DNA from: an uncultured Cohaesibacter sp.
GTDB lineage: Bacteria > Pseudomonadota > Alphaproteobacteria > Rhizobiales > Cohaesibacteraceae
Direction: 5' to 3'
DNA length: 64,000 nucleotides
Assembly (NCBI RefSeq): GCF_963662805.1
Contig: NZ_OY759859.1
Coordinates: forward strand, 87,305 to 151,304
Each line of letters begins with the position of its first letter. The stretch's first letter is position 1. Positions 8,936 through 17,803 of this stretch are shown here, one piece after another. The translations under genes and the position numbers were made by a program. The notes under the pieces are model-generated. The model saw only the letters and a list, made by a program, of their open reading frames with translations, searched no databases and was not told the origin of the DNA.

Positions 8936-9002
8936 CTATCGGCACATCACACGCAGAGACTATCGGCACATCAGACGCAACCCTATCGGTACATCACACG
9001 CA
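8936..9002. repeat. Three iteron-like 20-bp direct repeats
   Basis: CTATCGGCACATCACACGCA begins at 8936, and near-identical copies (one or two changes) begin at 8960 and 8983, a spacing of 24 and 23 bp, about two helix turns. On the minus strand they read TGCGTGTGATGTGCCGATAG. A DnaA-box-like ATCCACA lies close by on the minus strand (about 8917-8923). Such arrays are typical of RepA-binding iterons in plasmid or ICE origins. No replication gene remains in the window. Confidence 0.6.
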
Positions 9003-9919
9003 CGAACAGGGTGTAAGATCTTGTTTCAATGATGGAAACGCGATCCGTAACTTATCTAACAGTGAATCTAACAGGTTTTCTTCTGCTTCAGAGGCAAGTG
9101 GATATCAGAAAAAGAGTGCCGCTTCTATGCCGCCTGCGGCTTCGCGGAAGGGCATTGCCATGACGGAGGCAATGTCAATGGATGTACCATTTCTCACGCA
9201 GGTTAAACTGACGTTTGAGAAGAACAGTATTACGTCGGTTGGAGGGAACAAATAGAGGTGGCTATTTGACCCTCCCTCTTGACCGTTTCCGTAACTACAA
9301 TAAATGAAGCCCCACAACTCAGAAGAGTTGTGGGGCAGCCTCGAAGGCGAGAGGACCAATCTCTACCCTTTCTGCAGACCCAAAGCGCATTAAAACAACC
9401 GAAAAGATGACCAATTCTTTCCGTGCCGCATCACTTGATTTAACACATGACCTAGGCGATCTGCATTTTATTGAACGTCTTGGCAAAGCAATAGACCACA
9501 GATGCAGCTAAGACGCCATCCAGAATTCAACCTTCCAAAATGCGCCTCAAGGGGACCAACTGTTGAAGCCGCTTCGCAAAGGCCAATCTGACATCATAAA
9601 CTCTCATTCTATAAAACTTGAGTTTATCACTCATATTTATAACTAAACGGAATCTGTGTCAACTTAACTATTTCGCTTATTCCTCTCACACGAGCAAACC
9701 TGTCTCGAGTTTCTAAAAGTGGCGCCCTCTCTCGGTTCAAGTTGATTGGGGCCATAGAGGCTTCTCTCTGGCCTGACTGCTAGGGAACGTTGCCTTTTCA
9801 ACGGCCAATGGAAATCACTGCAACAGAGTCCGTCGGTAAAAGCAGTGATGAAGTCGACATCAGATTGAATGAAAGCCTAGCCGTGAAGCCTGTTGGTTGA
9901 TCAAACACCTAGCGAGCAT
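9003..9919. other. Non-coding stretch beside the iteron-like repeats
   Basis: Apart from the hairpin at 9309 and a short direct repeat (ATCTAACAG twice at about 9054-9073), nothing is recognised. Frames of 84-112 codons exist on both strands but lack any family feature. It is probably eroded plasmid/ICE backbone. Confidence 0.35.
9309..9336 (-). terminator. Perfect 12-bp hairpin, probable terminator on the minus strand
   Basis: GCCCCACAACTC (9309-9320), loop AGAA, then GAGTTGTGGGGC (9325-9336). On the minus strand the stem is followed by TTCATTTATT, moderately T-rich, so it could end leftward transcription. No intact gene lies immediately upstream on that strand, so it may belong to a lost gene. 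Confidence 0.5.
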
Positions 9920-9972
9920 TTGACAAAAATTCGGTATTATGGCTAAGTGTCCTTAGTCCAAGGACAAAGGAC
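9920..9972 (+). promoter_or_regulatory. Promoter/operator of the antitoxin-toxin-like pair
   Basis: A TTGACA -35-like box is at 9920-9925. The inverted repeat GTCCTT-AGTCC-AAGGAC occupies 9949-9965, where the start of transcription would fall, and a third AAGGAC half-site (9967-9972) doubles as the ribosome-binding site for the ATG at 9979. This layout suggests autoregulation by the winged-helix protein it precedes, as in toxin-antitoxin operons. Confidence 0.55.
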
Positions 9973-9978
9973 AGAGCA

Positions 9979-10539
9979 ATGAAAGGTCAAGACATCGTTA
10001 TATTGCTGAAGCTTATCAGCCTACAGGAGCAGGCTGATTTGTCACACATTAGCGACAACGTAGATGCAGGCGAAGATCCATATTCAGTTCGAAATCTAGG
10101 CGCTACCTTAGGTATCAGCAAGACTGAAGTTAGCGCATCAATCAACCGAAGTCTGGCCTCTGGGCTTGCAACGAAAGACCGGAAGTTTAATCGGGTAAAA
10201 CCAAATCGGCGCGGCTTGTGCGATTTACTTACTTCCGGCTTGAAATTCGTTTTCCCTGCAAAGTTGGGTGCTCCTCAACGTGGCGTGCCGACCGCATTCG
10301 CTGCTCCGATGTTGGAGGGGCAGCTCATCAGTGCAGGAGAGGATGTTTATGTTTGGCCCCATGCTTTGGGAAAGGTGCGGGGTGTCTCGGTGCCCCCCCT
10401 TTTCAAGTCAGTACCGGAAGCGGTTGAAAGCGATGAGCAGCTATATGCATTTCTAGCTCTGATCGACGCAATCCGGTTGGGAAGACAGCGGGAAGCAAAT
10501 CTCGCGTCCGAGCTCCTCAGAAAAAGGCTTCTGAAGTGA
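9979..10539 (+). CDS. Winged-helix DNA-binding protein, AbiEi-like antitoxin candidate
   Basis: 186 residues, ATG with AAAGGA just upstream. Residues about 35-60 form a helix-turn-helix (YSVRNLGATLGISKTEVSAS), followed by a wing. The rest has no known domain; it contains AAPMLEGQLISAGEDVYVWPHA and is rich in prolines around 92-130. The next gene overlaps its stop (GTGA), so the two are translated together. First gene wHTH, second gene nucleotidyltransferase is the order of AbiEi/AbiEii type IV toxin-antitoxin pairs. The protein would bind the inverted repeat at 9949. A plain transcription factor is the alternative. Confidence 0.65.
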   Translation: MKGQDIVILLKLISLQEQADLSHISDNVDAGEDPYSVRNLGATLGISKTEVSASINRSLASGLATKDRKFNRVKPNRRGLCDLLTSGLKFVFPAKLGAPQRGVPTAFAAPMLEGQLISAGEDVYVWPHALGKVRGVSVPPLFKSVPEAVESDEQLYAFLALIDAIRLGRQREANLASELLRKRLLK

Positions 10540-11246
10540 TTCAACCAGTCCATGGCCAATTACTGCATATGTTGAGATCTGTTGCCATCGCAATTGGTGA
10601 TGATTTGCGTGAACGATTAGTCTTTGTTGGTGGATGTACGACCGTATTGTTCATCACCGATCCGATCACGCTCGATGATGTGCGAGCCACAGATGATGTC
10701 GACGTGATCGTTGATTTGGTTGGATATGGTGGTTGGGCACGTTTGAGAGATCAATTGAGGGATAAGGGATTTTCTGAATCTCCAGATGACGATGTCATAT
10801 GCCGTATGAGGCATGGTGGTTTGAAGGTTGATTTCATGCCCGATGATGCCGACATTCTTGGCTTCAGCAACAGGTGGTATGCAAGAGGCATAGAAACGGC
10901 AATTTCATGCGAATTATCGGATAGCTTGACGATCAAACGTTTGACCTCGCCACTGTTCATCGCAACCAAGCTCGAAGCATATAATGGCCGCGGAAATGAT
11001 GATCCTCTCGGAAGCCACGATTTGGAGGATATTCTGATTGTCACTGACGGGCGGGAAGAATTAGTTGACGAGGTAAGGAAAGCAGACAGAGATGTTCGTG
11101 AGTATATTTCTGGGCAAATCAGCAATCTTCTAAAACACTACGATTTTGATAGCTTTCTTGAAGGAAACATTAGAGGGCCAGATGGGCGAGCAGCAATCGT
11201 TCTAGACCGCCTTGAAGCATTGTGCTTATTGAACAGCGACGCTTAA
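10536..11246 (+). CDS. Nucleotidyltransferase-fold protein, AbiEii-like toxin candidate
   Basis: 236 residues from GTG 10536, overlapping the upstream stop. The nucleotidyltransferase signature is complete: GG at 32-33 (FVGGCTTVLF), D54-x-D56 in RATDDVDVIVD, and the third acid D99 in GLKVDFMP. All three metal-binding acids are thus kept. The middle holds ATKLEAYNGRG and HDLEDILIVTDGR, typical of the AbiEii/DUF1814-like group where the Lys and second Asp help catalysis. Members transfer nucleotides to tRNA or protein targets to stop growth. It is shorter than classical AbiEii (about 300 residues). It sits among IS elements, a usual place for defence and stabilisation modules. The target is not predictable. 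Confidence 0.75.
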   Translation: MIQPVHGQLLHMLRSVAIAIGDDLRERLVFVGGCTTVLFITDPITLDDVRATDDVDVIVDLVGYGGWARLRDQLRDKGFSESPDDDVICRMRHGGLKVDFMPDDADILGFSNRWYARGIETAISCELSDSLTIKRLTSPLFIATKLEAYNGRGNDDPLGSHDLEDILIVTDGREELVDEVRKADRDVREYISGQISNLLKHYDFDSFLEGNIRGPDGRAAIVLDRLEALCLLNSDA

Positions 11247-11434
11247 GGTAAGGCCGTTCGACAATCCGAGCTTCTCCAAGAATGGCATTTGAGAGATTGA
11301 AATGGTTGGCCCTATCATTTCTCAGGCTCTGCGATGGCGTCGAACGGCAGATAATGGGATGTTGTGACTTGGAAGTTCTCCGGGTCCGAGTGCCTGATTT
11401 GGGCCGGGCAGTTAAAGCAGACATCACTATGGGC

Positions 11435-12307
11435 TTAAGCTGCTCTTCCGGATCGGATGAGCAGCACCCCACCAAACGTGATGATCAGGCAGCCAAGCCA
11501 AGTCCCGCTTGTGGGAACCTCATTGAAGACAGCAAGTCCTAAAAGAGCGGAAAAGAAGAGCCAGGAATAGTCAACCGGCGCAACGACAGACAGAGGGGCG
11601 GAGCGATAGCCCCGTATCGTGCAATATTGCCCGAGTATGCCGAAGGGCCCCAGCGCCAGACATGTGCTGACGACGGAGAGACTTACGGATTGCCATTCCA
11701 GAAGCGCGAGCGGGAGCATCAGACAGCACCCGTAGAAGGAGACATACAGCATCACGGTAAAGGCTCGTTCAGAGCGTCCCAATATGCTGATCAGCAGACC
11801 TTCAACGGCCAAAAAGATAGCGCTGAGAACCGCAATAAAGGTCGGCAAAAGAGCGATATGCCCTTGAAACGCCCCCTTGCTGATCATCACAATTGCCACG
11901 CCGAACAGCGAGACCGCAACGGCGGTCCAATGCGGAAGCCGAATTGTCTCCTTAAGCACAATGGCTCCAAGCAATACGCCGAAGATCCCGTAGGACATGC
12001 TGATGGCCGTTGCGTCGACAAGCGGCATGTTGGCCGAAGCCCATGTGATTGATATAGCTGCGCCACAACCGCACAAGGCTCGCATCAAGTGTGCCTTGGG
12101 TTGCTTGCTGATATGGGCTCGAAATCCTCCTTGTGCCGGCAACAGGGCCAGCAGGGTTATGAGGCCGCCCACATAGCGAAAGAAGGTGAGCTGAAAGACA
12201 CCAATGGTGCCATCAGCAAGCTTTCCGGCAGAAAAGATCACCGTCCATATGAAGGTGCTGAGCAGCATCCAAAGAACGGCGGGAAGATAGTTCTGATTTT
12301 GAATCAC
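11435..12307 (-). CDS. DMT/EamA-family transporter
   Basis: 290 residues, very hydrophobic, about ten membrane helices arranged as two EamA repeats (the first from residue about 8, the second from about 150). The N-terminal repeat ends in GIFGVLLGAIVLKETI and the second in ALLGLAVFNEVPTSG, the conserved paired KE/NE motifs of the family. Members export amino acids, nucleosides or other small metabolites through the inner membrane; the substrate is not predictable. It is transcribed away from a LysR gene at 12397 across 89 bp, so that regulator probably controls it. Confidence 0.88.
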   Translation of the reverse strand: MIQNQNYLPAVLWMLLSTFIWTVIFSAGKLADGTIGVFQLTFFRYVGGLITLLALLPAQGGFRAHISKQPKAHLMRALCGCGAAISITWASANMPLVDATAISMSYGIFGVLLGAIVLKETIRLPHWTAVAVSLFGVAIVMISKGAFQGHIALLPTFIAVLSAIFLAVEGLLISILGRSERAFTVMLYVSFYGCCLMLPLALLEWQSVSLSVVSTCLALGPFGILGQYCTIRGYRSAPLSVVAPVDYSWLFFSALLGLAVFNEVPTSGTWLGCLIITFGGVLLIRSGRAA

Positions 12308-12396
12308 GAAACCCTCGCTTACATTTTTTGCATAGTAAGAGCCTCATTGCTGAGTTAAAACAAACGAGAAATTTTGCCGCAGAATGAGTATTTGTA

Positions 12397-13260
12397 ATGC
12401 AGAAGTCTCAAGCAATCTCACTGAATGCTGTCCGCGTGTTCGCCATTGTGGCGGAGCATCGCAGCTTCAAGCGAGCCGCTGAAAGCCTTGGTGTGACACC
12501 GGGCGCGGTCAGTCGTCATGTTCAGGCGCTTGAGAAGGCAATGGGTTTGCAGTTGTTCATACGGCGCAACAACGCGATCCATCTGTCCGACATCGGAGAG
12601 GCATTCCTGCAGCAGTCGATGCCGAGCCTCCGGGCTCTCGGTCAGGCCATTGAAACGGCCATGGGCGAAGGCCAGAGCGTAACTGTGTCGGCGTCCACGA
12701 CGCTCGCCATGCGTTGGCTCATTCCACAGCTCAAGGCATTCAGAACGCTGTGGCCTGACATCGCGGTTCGGGTGGAAACCAAAGGACCGACTTTGTCATC
12801 GCAAACGCACCATATTGATGTCTCCATCGACTATGTTGCCAAGGCGAAGCCACTGGACAATGCAAAGATCCTCTTTGAAGACAGATCCAGACCCTACATG
12901 GCGCCCGACATTGCGTCCTCGATCTCACAATGGACCGATATTTGCGCCGTCCCCGCATTACAAAGTACAAGCAGCAATTGGGACTGGAAGGCGTGGCTCA
13001 AAGACGTAGGCCTCCCCGACACATCCATTCGATATGCGGGGTATTTCGATCTGGACGACGCGGCCCTCAGAGCGGCAATCGCCGGAATGGGAATGGTTTT
13101 GACATCCGAATTTCTCATTGCTGACGACATCGAGGCCGGAAGGCTGCGCGCTTTACCTGATTGCCCTTCGGTGCTATTGGGGCACTATACAATGACGGTG
13201 CTGGAACCCAAAACGTCAGCCGCAATGATCTTTTCCCGATGGCTGCGATCGTTGTGCTAG
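12397..13260 (+). CDS. LysR-family transcriptional regulator (GcvA-like)
   Basis: 287 residues. The N-terminal winged helix is typical: NAVRVFAIVAEHRSFKRAA then LGVTPGAVSRHVQALE (residues about 9-45). The ligand-binding part starts near 95 with SASTTLAMRWLIPQLKAF, the pattern of the GcvA subgroup. The ATG at 12397 was taken because it gives the standard N-terminus. It diverges from the EamA transporter at 12307 and probably regulates it; the inducer is unknown. Confidence 0.9.
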   Translation: MQKSQAISLNAVRVFAIVAEHRSFKRAAESLGVTPGAVSRHVQALEKAMGLQLFIRRNNAIHLSDIGEAFLQQSMPSLRALGQAIETAMGEGQSVTVSASTTLAMRWLIPQLKAFRTLWPDIAVRVETKGPTLSSQTHHIDVSIDYVAKAKPLDNAKILFEDRSRPYMAPDIASSISQWTDICAVPALQSTSSNWDWKAWLKDVGLPDTSIRYAGYFDLDDAALRAAIAGMGMVLTSEFLIADDIEAGRLRALPDCPSVLLGHYTMTVLEPKTSAAMIFSRWLRSLC

Positions 13261-13513
13261 ACAACGAAGGAATTTGGTGTGTCTATCGGGTTGATAGCAT
13301 AGCAAGAAAGCCAGCGTTGACCCATCTAGACGGTTAATAACCGCTAATGGAATTTGCGATGCGTAAGCCGCGCAGGTTGGGATGACCGGTTATCGCCGTC
13401 ATTGCAAAACATGGACTTTATGAACGTTTTTGATTGACCATGCACTGCGTCAGTCAGGTTAGATTCAAGACATTGAAAATGGAGGGGCCTTTCGCAATAG
13501 CGAAAGAGGTGCC
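13261..13513. other. Intergenic region left of the IS110 element
   Basis: No gene. A small hairpin CTTTCGC-AATA-GCGAAAG lies at 13489-13506, just before the 13-bp inverted end at 13514. Confidence 0.4.
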
Positions 13514-15039
13514 GGCCGATTCCGTTTAAATAGTCGATGGTCATTACTTCACGTCAGGTTTTGCAGAATTTCATTCCCGTGGTCTTGAAAATCTGGATTT
13601 CAGTCTGCTCCAACGCCATTATGAGAAATCAAATTCTAGGATTTCGGTAAGAAATTTGAGTGCATGCCTTTTTCAACATGGCGTAATTCCTAGTTCGTGC
13701 AAGTCGGACAGCCAAGTGCAGCCTGCTAAAATGCAATTTGGCAATCGAACAGGAGGGAACCGATGACGACCTATGTTGGACTGGATGTATCCTTGAAAGA
13801 AACATCTATCTGTATCGTTGACGAGAATGGCATGCGGATCAAGGAAGGCATTGTCCCCTCTGATCCTGACGAGATCGCCGGATATCTGGACAAGCATGCA
13901 CCATCGGTTCACCGCGTCGGTTTGGAATCTGGCCCAACGTCCAGTTGGCTTTGGCGTGAACTGAAGGCAAGGCATCTGCCGGTGATCTGCATCGATGCTC
14001 GCCATGCCAGTGCTGCTCTGTCGATGCAGATCAACAAATCGGACCGCAATGACGCCTTGGGCCTCGCCCGTATCATGCAGACTGGCTGGTTTCGCCAGGT
14101 TCAGATCAAAAGCGAAGAAAGCCACCGCATTCGTTCCCTCTTGAATGCACGCAGTCTTCTGGTTCAGATGCGCCGAGATATCGAGAACCAGATACGCGGT
14201 CTGTTCAAGTCCTTTGGCCTCGTGATTGGGCGAGCCAATGGTGGTGTCTTTTTGAAACGGGCACAAGATGTCGTCCGACAGGCTCCGGAACTTGCCGATA
14301 TTGTATCACCGTTGCTAACCGCTCGCGAAGCCATTGATCAGCAGCGCCTGTGCCTGGAAAACAAGATCAAACGCCTTGCTCGCTCCAATGAGCAATCCCG
14401 GGCTTTCATGACTGTACCCGGCGTTGGCCCCATGACCGCGCTTGCCTATCTGTCATGCATTGATGATCCAACCCGCTTTACACGATCCCGGACGGTTGGT
14501 GCCTATATCGGCCTGACACCAAGGCGGTATGCATCCGGAGAAATAGATTGGTCCGGTCGCATATCCAAATGTGGGGATGCAATGCTGCGCAGCTATTTGT
14601 TCGAGGCGGCCAATGTTGTGCTGACCCGCACTAAACACACCTGTTCGCTAAAGGAATGGGGCATGGAAATTGCTGGCCGATCTGGTGGAAAAAAGGCCAG
14701 GGTCGCAATAGCTAGAAAATTGGCCACCATTCTTCATCGAATGTGGCGTGATGGAACATCTTTTAAATGGGAAACCGCTTGATTGGGAATTACTGAGGCA
14801 ATACGAGATCGCCCGGATATAGGGTGAAGAATGTCCCTGCCGGGACGAATGGCGGTGATGAGATCGACCAATTCCGTGCGAAGAGAAAGTAATCTTAAAC
14901 GCGGTTTCAACATTGATCCATCAACGCTTCCTTGCGCCACAATGCAGAGGAAATACACCTACTGCGAAGAGAACGATGGAACCGGCAGGAACAAAATACA
15001 ACTCAGAGCATCTTGCGGAATTAGAGAACGGAATCGGCC
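13514..15039. mobile_element. IS110-family insertion bracketed by 13-bp inverted repeats
   Basis: GGCCGATTCCGTT at 13514-13526 and its exact complement at 15027-15039 frame a 1526-bp block with a single IS110-type transposase gene. About 236 bp lie before and 257 bp after the gene. IS110 elements usually lack true terminal repeats, and the same 13 bases end the IS1182-type element at 686-2185. The block may be an IS110 inside a small non-autonomous element of the other family, in which case the true IS110 ends lie further in (perhaps near 13690 and 14790). Confidence 0.6.
13763..14782 (+). CDS. IS110-family transposase (DEDD), intact
   Basis: 339 residues from ATG 13763 with AGGAGG just upstream. 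The N-terminal DEDD nuclease domain shows MTTYVGLDVSLKETS (first Asp), GLESGPTSSW (Glu) and KSDRNDALGLARIM (paired Asp). The C-terminal transposase_20 domain has FMTVPGVGPMTALAYL and GAYIGLTPRRYASG. The length matches the family. These enzymes act with a structured RNA made from the element's own flank (bridge RNA); the 236-bp leader here could encode it. Nothing is broken, so the element may be mobile. It is unrelated in sequence to the IS110 relic at 7373. Confidence 0.93.
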   Translation: MTTYVGLDVSLKETSICIVDENGMRIKEGIVPSDPDEIAGYLDKHAPSVHRVGLESGPTSSWLWRELKARHLPVICIDARHASAALSMQINKSDRNDALGLARIMQTGWFRQVQIKSEESHRIRSLLNARSLLVQMRRDIENQIRGLFKSFGLVIGRANGGVFLKRAQDVVRQAPELADIVSPLLTAREAIDQQRLCLENKIKRLARSNEQSRAFMTVPGVGPMTALAYLSCIDDPTRFTRSRTVGAYIGLTPRRYASGEIDWSGRISKCGDAMLRSYLFEAANVVLTRTKHTCSLKEWGMEIAGRSGGKKARVAIARKLATILHRMWRDGTSFKWETA

Positions 15040-15169
15040 CTAACCCGACATTTGCTGATGGGAAGATGACGCGCCTCGACTGCCATTAGCCGACATTCGG
15101 ATGGCGGTATATTTTGTAAAGCCGCTTTCCCTTTTCTGCCACTCGAGCGAAATGCGTAATTTTAGGCGA
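14783..15169. other. Right flank of the IS110 gene and spacer to duplication copy B
   Basis: No gene. It contains the right 13-bp inverted end (15027-15039), then about 130 bp of unassigned sequence before the crp stop of copy B. Confidence 0.4.
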
Positions 15170-15973
15170 TCAAATGATCGGTCGCTTGGCAGTGATGACA
15201 CCATCCCAACTGGCAATTTTCAAAAGCCCATCGATATCCTTGATGTCACATCCCCGCTCTTTCCAGCAGATAAGACCGCGCAATGCCAGCTTACGCAAAG
15301 TCTTGTTGGTGTGCACGATCGACAATCCCAAAGTGTCGGCCACGTGCTGCTGGGTGACAGGGATTTCATTTTGCTTGTCGCTTATCAAATCAACGGCTTT
15401 GGCACGAAGATAGAGATGGGCCAACAGATAGGCCGAACGCTCCAGAGCGGTGCGTCGTCCGATGCTGATCAGATGCTCATCCAGAATTCTCTCCTCGCGC
15501 GCCGCCAGCCATGTCACATCGAAACCGAGCCCGGGATGACTACGGAAGAGTTGCATCAGATTGTCGCGTTCGAACACGCAGAGATTTACCGACGTCAACG
15601 CTTCGATGGAATGGTGCATCATGTCCAGTAGCGATCCCTGAAGTCCGATCAAGTCGCCAGGCAAGGCGTAATTCAGGATCTGACGACGTCCATCATCCAG
15701 GATCTTGTATCGGAACACCCATCCGGACAGTACGGTGTAGAGGTGTGCACTTTGCCCACCTTCGAGCAGGATCGTTGCGCCGCGATCAGCAGAAAACTCG
15801 CCCTTCTTGAAGTCAGAAACATATTCCAGTTCGGGTTTCTTGAAGGATCGAAACACCTCTTTAGTTCGCAAAGGGCATCTTTCGCAAACTGTTCTATTCA
15901 CGGTTCTGCCCACTTTTCTGGTCTGCATTTTTCTATCCACTCGGTCGTCATGCATATTCAACGCATGCGACAA
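15170..15973 (-). CDS. Crp/Fnr-family transcriptional regulator (copy B)
   Basis: 267 residues, the twin of the gene at 4074-4877, with the same CERC pair (30, 33), central Cys132 and HTNKTLR recognition helix. About ten residues differ, all from 118 on: for example DMMHH for DKMHH, MQLFRSH for MSLFRGH, ALERSAY for ALERAAY, and LALRGLICWKERGCD for LAQRGLIHWKERGCE. The change next to the recognition helix could alter DNA preference slightly. The same start ambiguity (TTG versus internal ATG) applies. It diverges from the kinase at 16154. Confidence 0.9.
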   Translation of the reverse strand: MSHALNMHDDRVDRKMQTRKVGRTVNRTVCERCPLRTKEVFRSFKKPELEYVSDFKKGEFSADRGATILLEGGQSAHLYTVLSGWVFRYKILDDGRRQILNYALPGDLIGLQGSLLDMMHHSIEALTSVNLCVFERDNLMQLFRSHPGLGFDVTWLAAREERILDEHLISIGRRTALERSAYLLAHLYLRAKAVDLISDKQNEIPVTQQHVADTLGLSIVHTNKTLRKLALRGLICWKERGCDIKDIDGLLKIASWDGVITAKRPII

Positions 15974-16153
15974 AAAGTTGTTCCGTATAAGCTTTTCGGT
16001 ATGTCTTTTTTAAATGCCGAACAGAATGCCCGTTTCTATTCTCGGTAGATCCCAGATCGATCCCGACACGATCTCTCGCAAATAGCGGAAGCAATCATCA
16101 AACAATAACGGGACCGGACTGACAGTCCTAACCAGCAGAATCGGATCTCAGAA

Positions 16154-17803
16154 ATGCATCGCCTGATTGCGCCACTCGTCTTCTCTTCGGTTCTCATCAT
16201 CGGTGCCGGAACATGTCTTTTTCTCTATAACGGAGCGCAAAGAGCCAACCAAACCCAAGCCGAGGAATTTGCGGATGAAGCTGTTGACCGGGTGATGCAA
16301 AGACTGGATCAGCATCTCTCGCTTCTGCGCGCCACCAAAGCCTTTTTCATCGCTCACGATAGCGTGGTGGAGCGCATACAGTTTCGCCATTTCATTGATG
16401 CTCTTGAGATAACGAAGCACTATCCGGGCGTACAGGGTATCGGCTTTGCGAAATGGGAGAAAACCGGAGACGAGACTCCCTCTCTGGCAGCATTGCAACA
16501 AGATTATGGACCGGACATCAGGATATGGCCGGACACGGATCAATCGATGAGAACGCCGATCATGCTGCTTGAGCCGCAAGACGCGCGCAATCACGCCGCA
16601 CTGGGATATGACATGTTCAGCGAACCGGTGCGACGGGCGGCCATTACAAAGGCCATGTCATCTGATCAAATTGCAGCAACCGGACCCGTCATGCTGGTGC
16701 AGGAAATCACAACAAACAAGCAAGCCGGGTTTCTGGTCTATACAGCGCTGGTTGGACAGGTGGACAGCTCAGAGATATCACATGCGGAAACATTGCAAGG
16801 CTTTGTCTATGCCCCTTTTCGTGCAGGAGATCTCTTCCGGGCAGCCTTCGCTCAAAGCCCCTCCTTGCCGGTTCTGGTGAAAGCTTATGATTCCGGCAAT
16901 GATGCCGTCACGCTTTACAAAGACAATATGTATGAAACTCAACTCCAGCGCAGCGGAACAGTCTTGCCGGACACGGTCATAACAAGAAAGGTTGATGTCG
17001 CCGACAGACAATGGATTTTCGACATCATCGTCTTGCCCAAGCAGCACTGGAATCTTCAGGATCTGGCCCCCTTTATTGCCGCAGTCGCATTCTTTCTTCT
17101 TGCCTGCATGCTGGCCTGGATCACTCATTCGCAATTACGGGCTCTCAGGGCCGCTCACAATTTGCGGGCCCTTTCTGAAAAGAGCCTGACAGAAAAGGAT
17201 CTGTTGTTGCAGGAAATGAAACACCGGATCAAGAATTCGATTGCCCGAATTCTGGCCATGGCCAGACAAAGCGCTCATCATGCCGAAGATATCGACTCAT
17301 TCTCCCTCGCCTTCACAGCGCGCCTGCAAGCCATGGCCAACGCGCAGGACGCCCTGACGCGGTCTCATTGGCAAAGTGCCAATCTCAAGGACCTGCTGAC
17401 CAAAGAACTCAGGCAGGTGCTCGGAGATGAAAGCTGTGATGACCGTATTATGGGGCCTGATGTCGAGCTTGACGAAAGCACCACTCAGGCGCTTGGACTG
17501 ACATTTCACGAACTGTCGACCAACGCCCTCAAATATAGCAATGTGAGCGAGGATCCCGATGTTCTGTTCGTAACATGGTCCCTCGTGAAAGTGGGGAGGA
17601 CAGAATACCTGCATATCAAATGGGTAGAGGTCAGCAGAGATAGCCTTCGCGCCCCGGAACACAAAGGGTTCGGCTCAAAACTGATTGACGCCAATATCCG
17701 CGGTGAGCTGAATGGTAAGATTGAGCGTCATTTCGGCAAGGATGGATTGACTGTCGATATTATCGTTCCCGTTCCTTCAAGGCCAAAGCAGACAATGAGG
17801 TAG
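16154..17803 (+). CDS. CHASE-domain HWE-family sensor histidine kinase (copy B)
   Basis: 549 residues, twin of 2244-3893. Two membrane segments (4-25 and 305-323) flank the CHASE sensor; His357, the N-box Asn457 and KWVEV are all kept, so both copies should be active. Differences are few and mainly in or after the CHASE domain: ARNHAAL for ARNQAAL, VGQVDSS for VGQLDSS, AYDSGND for AYDFGND, YKDNMYE for YKDTMYE, VLPDTVI for VLPDRVI, and the last residues. Ligand and partner are unknown. Confidence 0.93.
   Translation: MHRLIAPLVFSSVLIIGAGTCLFLYNGAQRANQTQAEEFADEAVDRVMQRLDQHLSLLRATKAFFIAHDSVVERIQFRHFIDALEITKHYPGVQGIGFAKWEKTGDETPSLAALQQDYGPDIRIWPDTDQSMRTPIMLLEPQDARNHAALGYDMFSEPVRRAAITKAMSSDQIAATGPVMLVQEITTNKQAGFLVYTALVGQVDSSEISHAETLQGFVYAPFRAGDLFRAAFAQSPSLPVLVKAYDSGNDAVTLYKDNMYETQLQRSGTVLPDTVITRKVDVADRQWIFDIIVLPKQHWNLQDLAPFIAAVAFFLLACMLAWITHSQLRALRAAHNLRALSEKSLTEKDLLLQEMKHRIKNSIARILAMARQSAHHAEDIDSFSLAFTARLQAMANAQDALTRSHWQSANLKDLLTKELRQVLGDESCDDRIMGPDVELDESTTQALGLTFHELSTNALKYSNVSEDPDVLFVTWSLVKVGRTEYLHIKWVEVSRDSLRAPEHKGFGSKLIDANIRGELNGKIERHFGKDGLTVDIIVPVPSRPKQTMR

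Noticed and set aside
8936..9002. Short regular repeats considered as a CRISPR array
   Set aside because: Only three 20-bp units with 3-4-bp gaps, no true spacers and no cas genes; iterons fit better.
11627..12358. Long plus-strand frames across the DMT transporter gene
   Set aside because: Shadow frames opposite a clear ten-helix membrane protein; they are low in hydrophobic residues and lack any motif.
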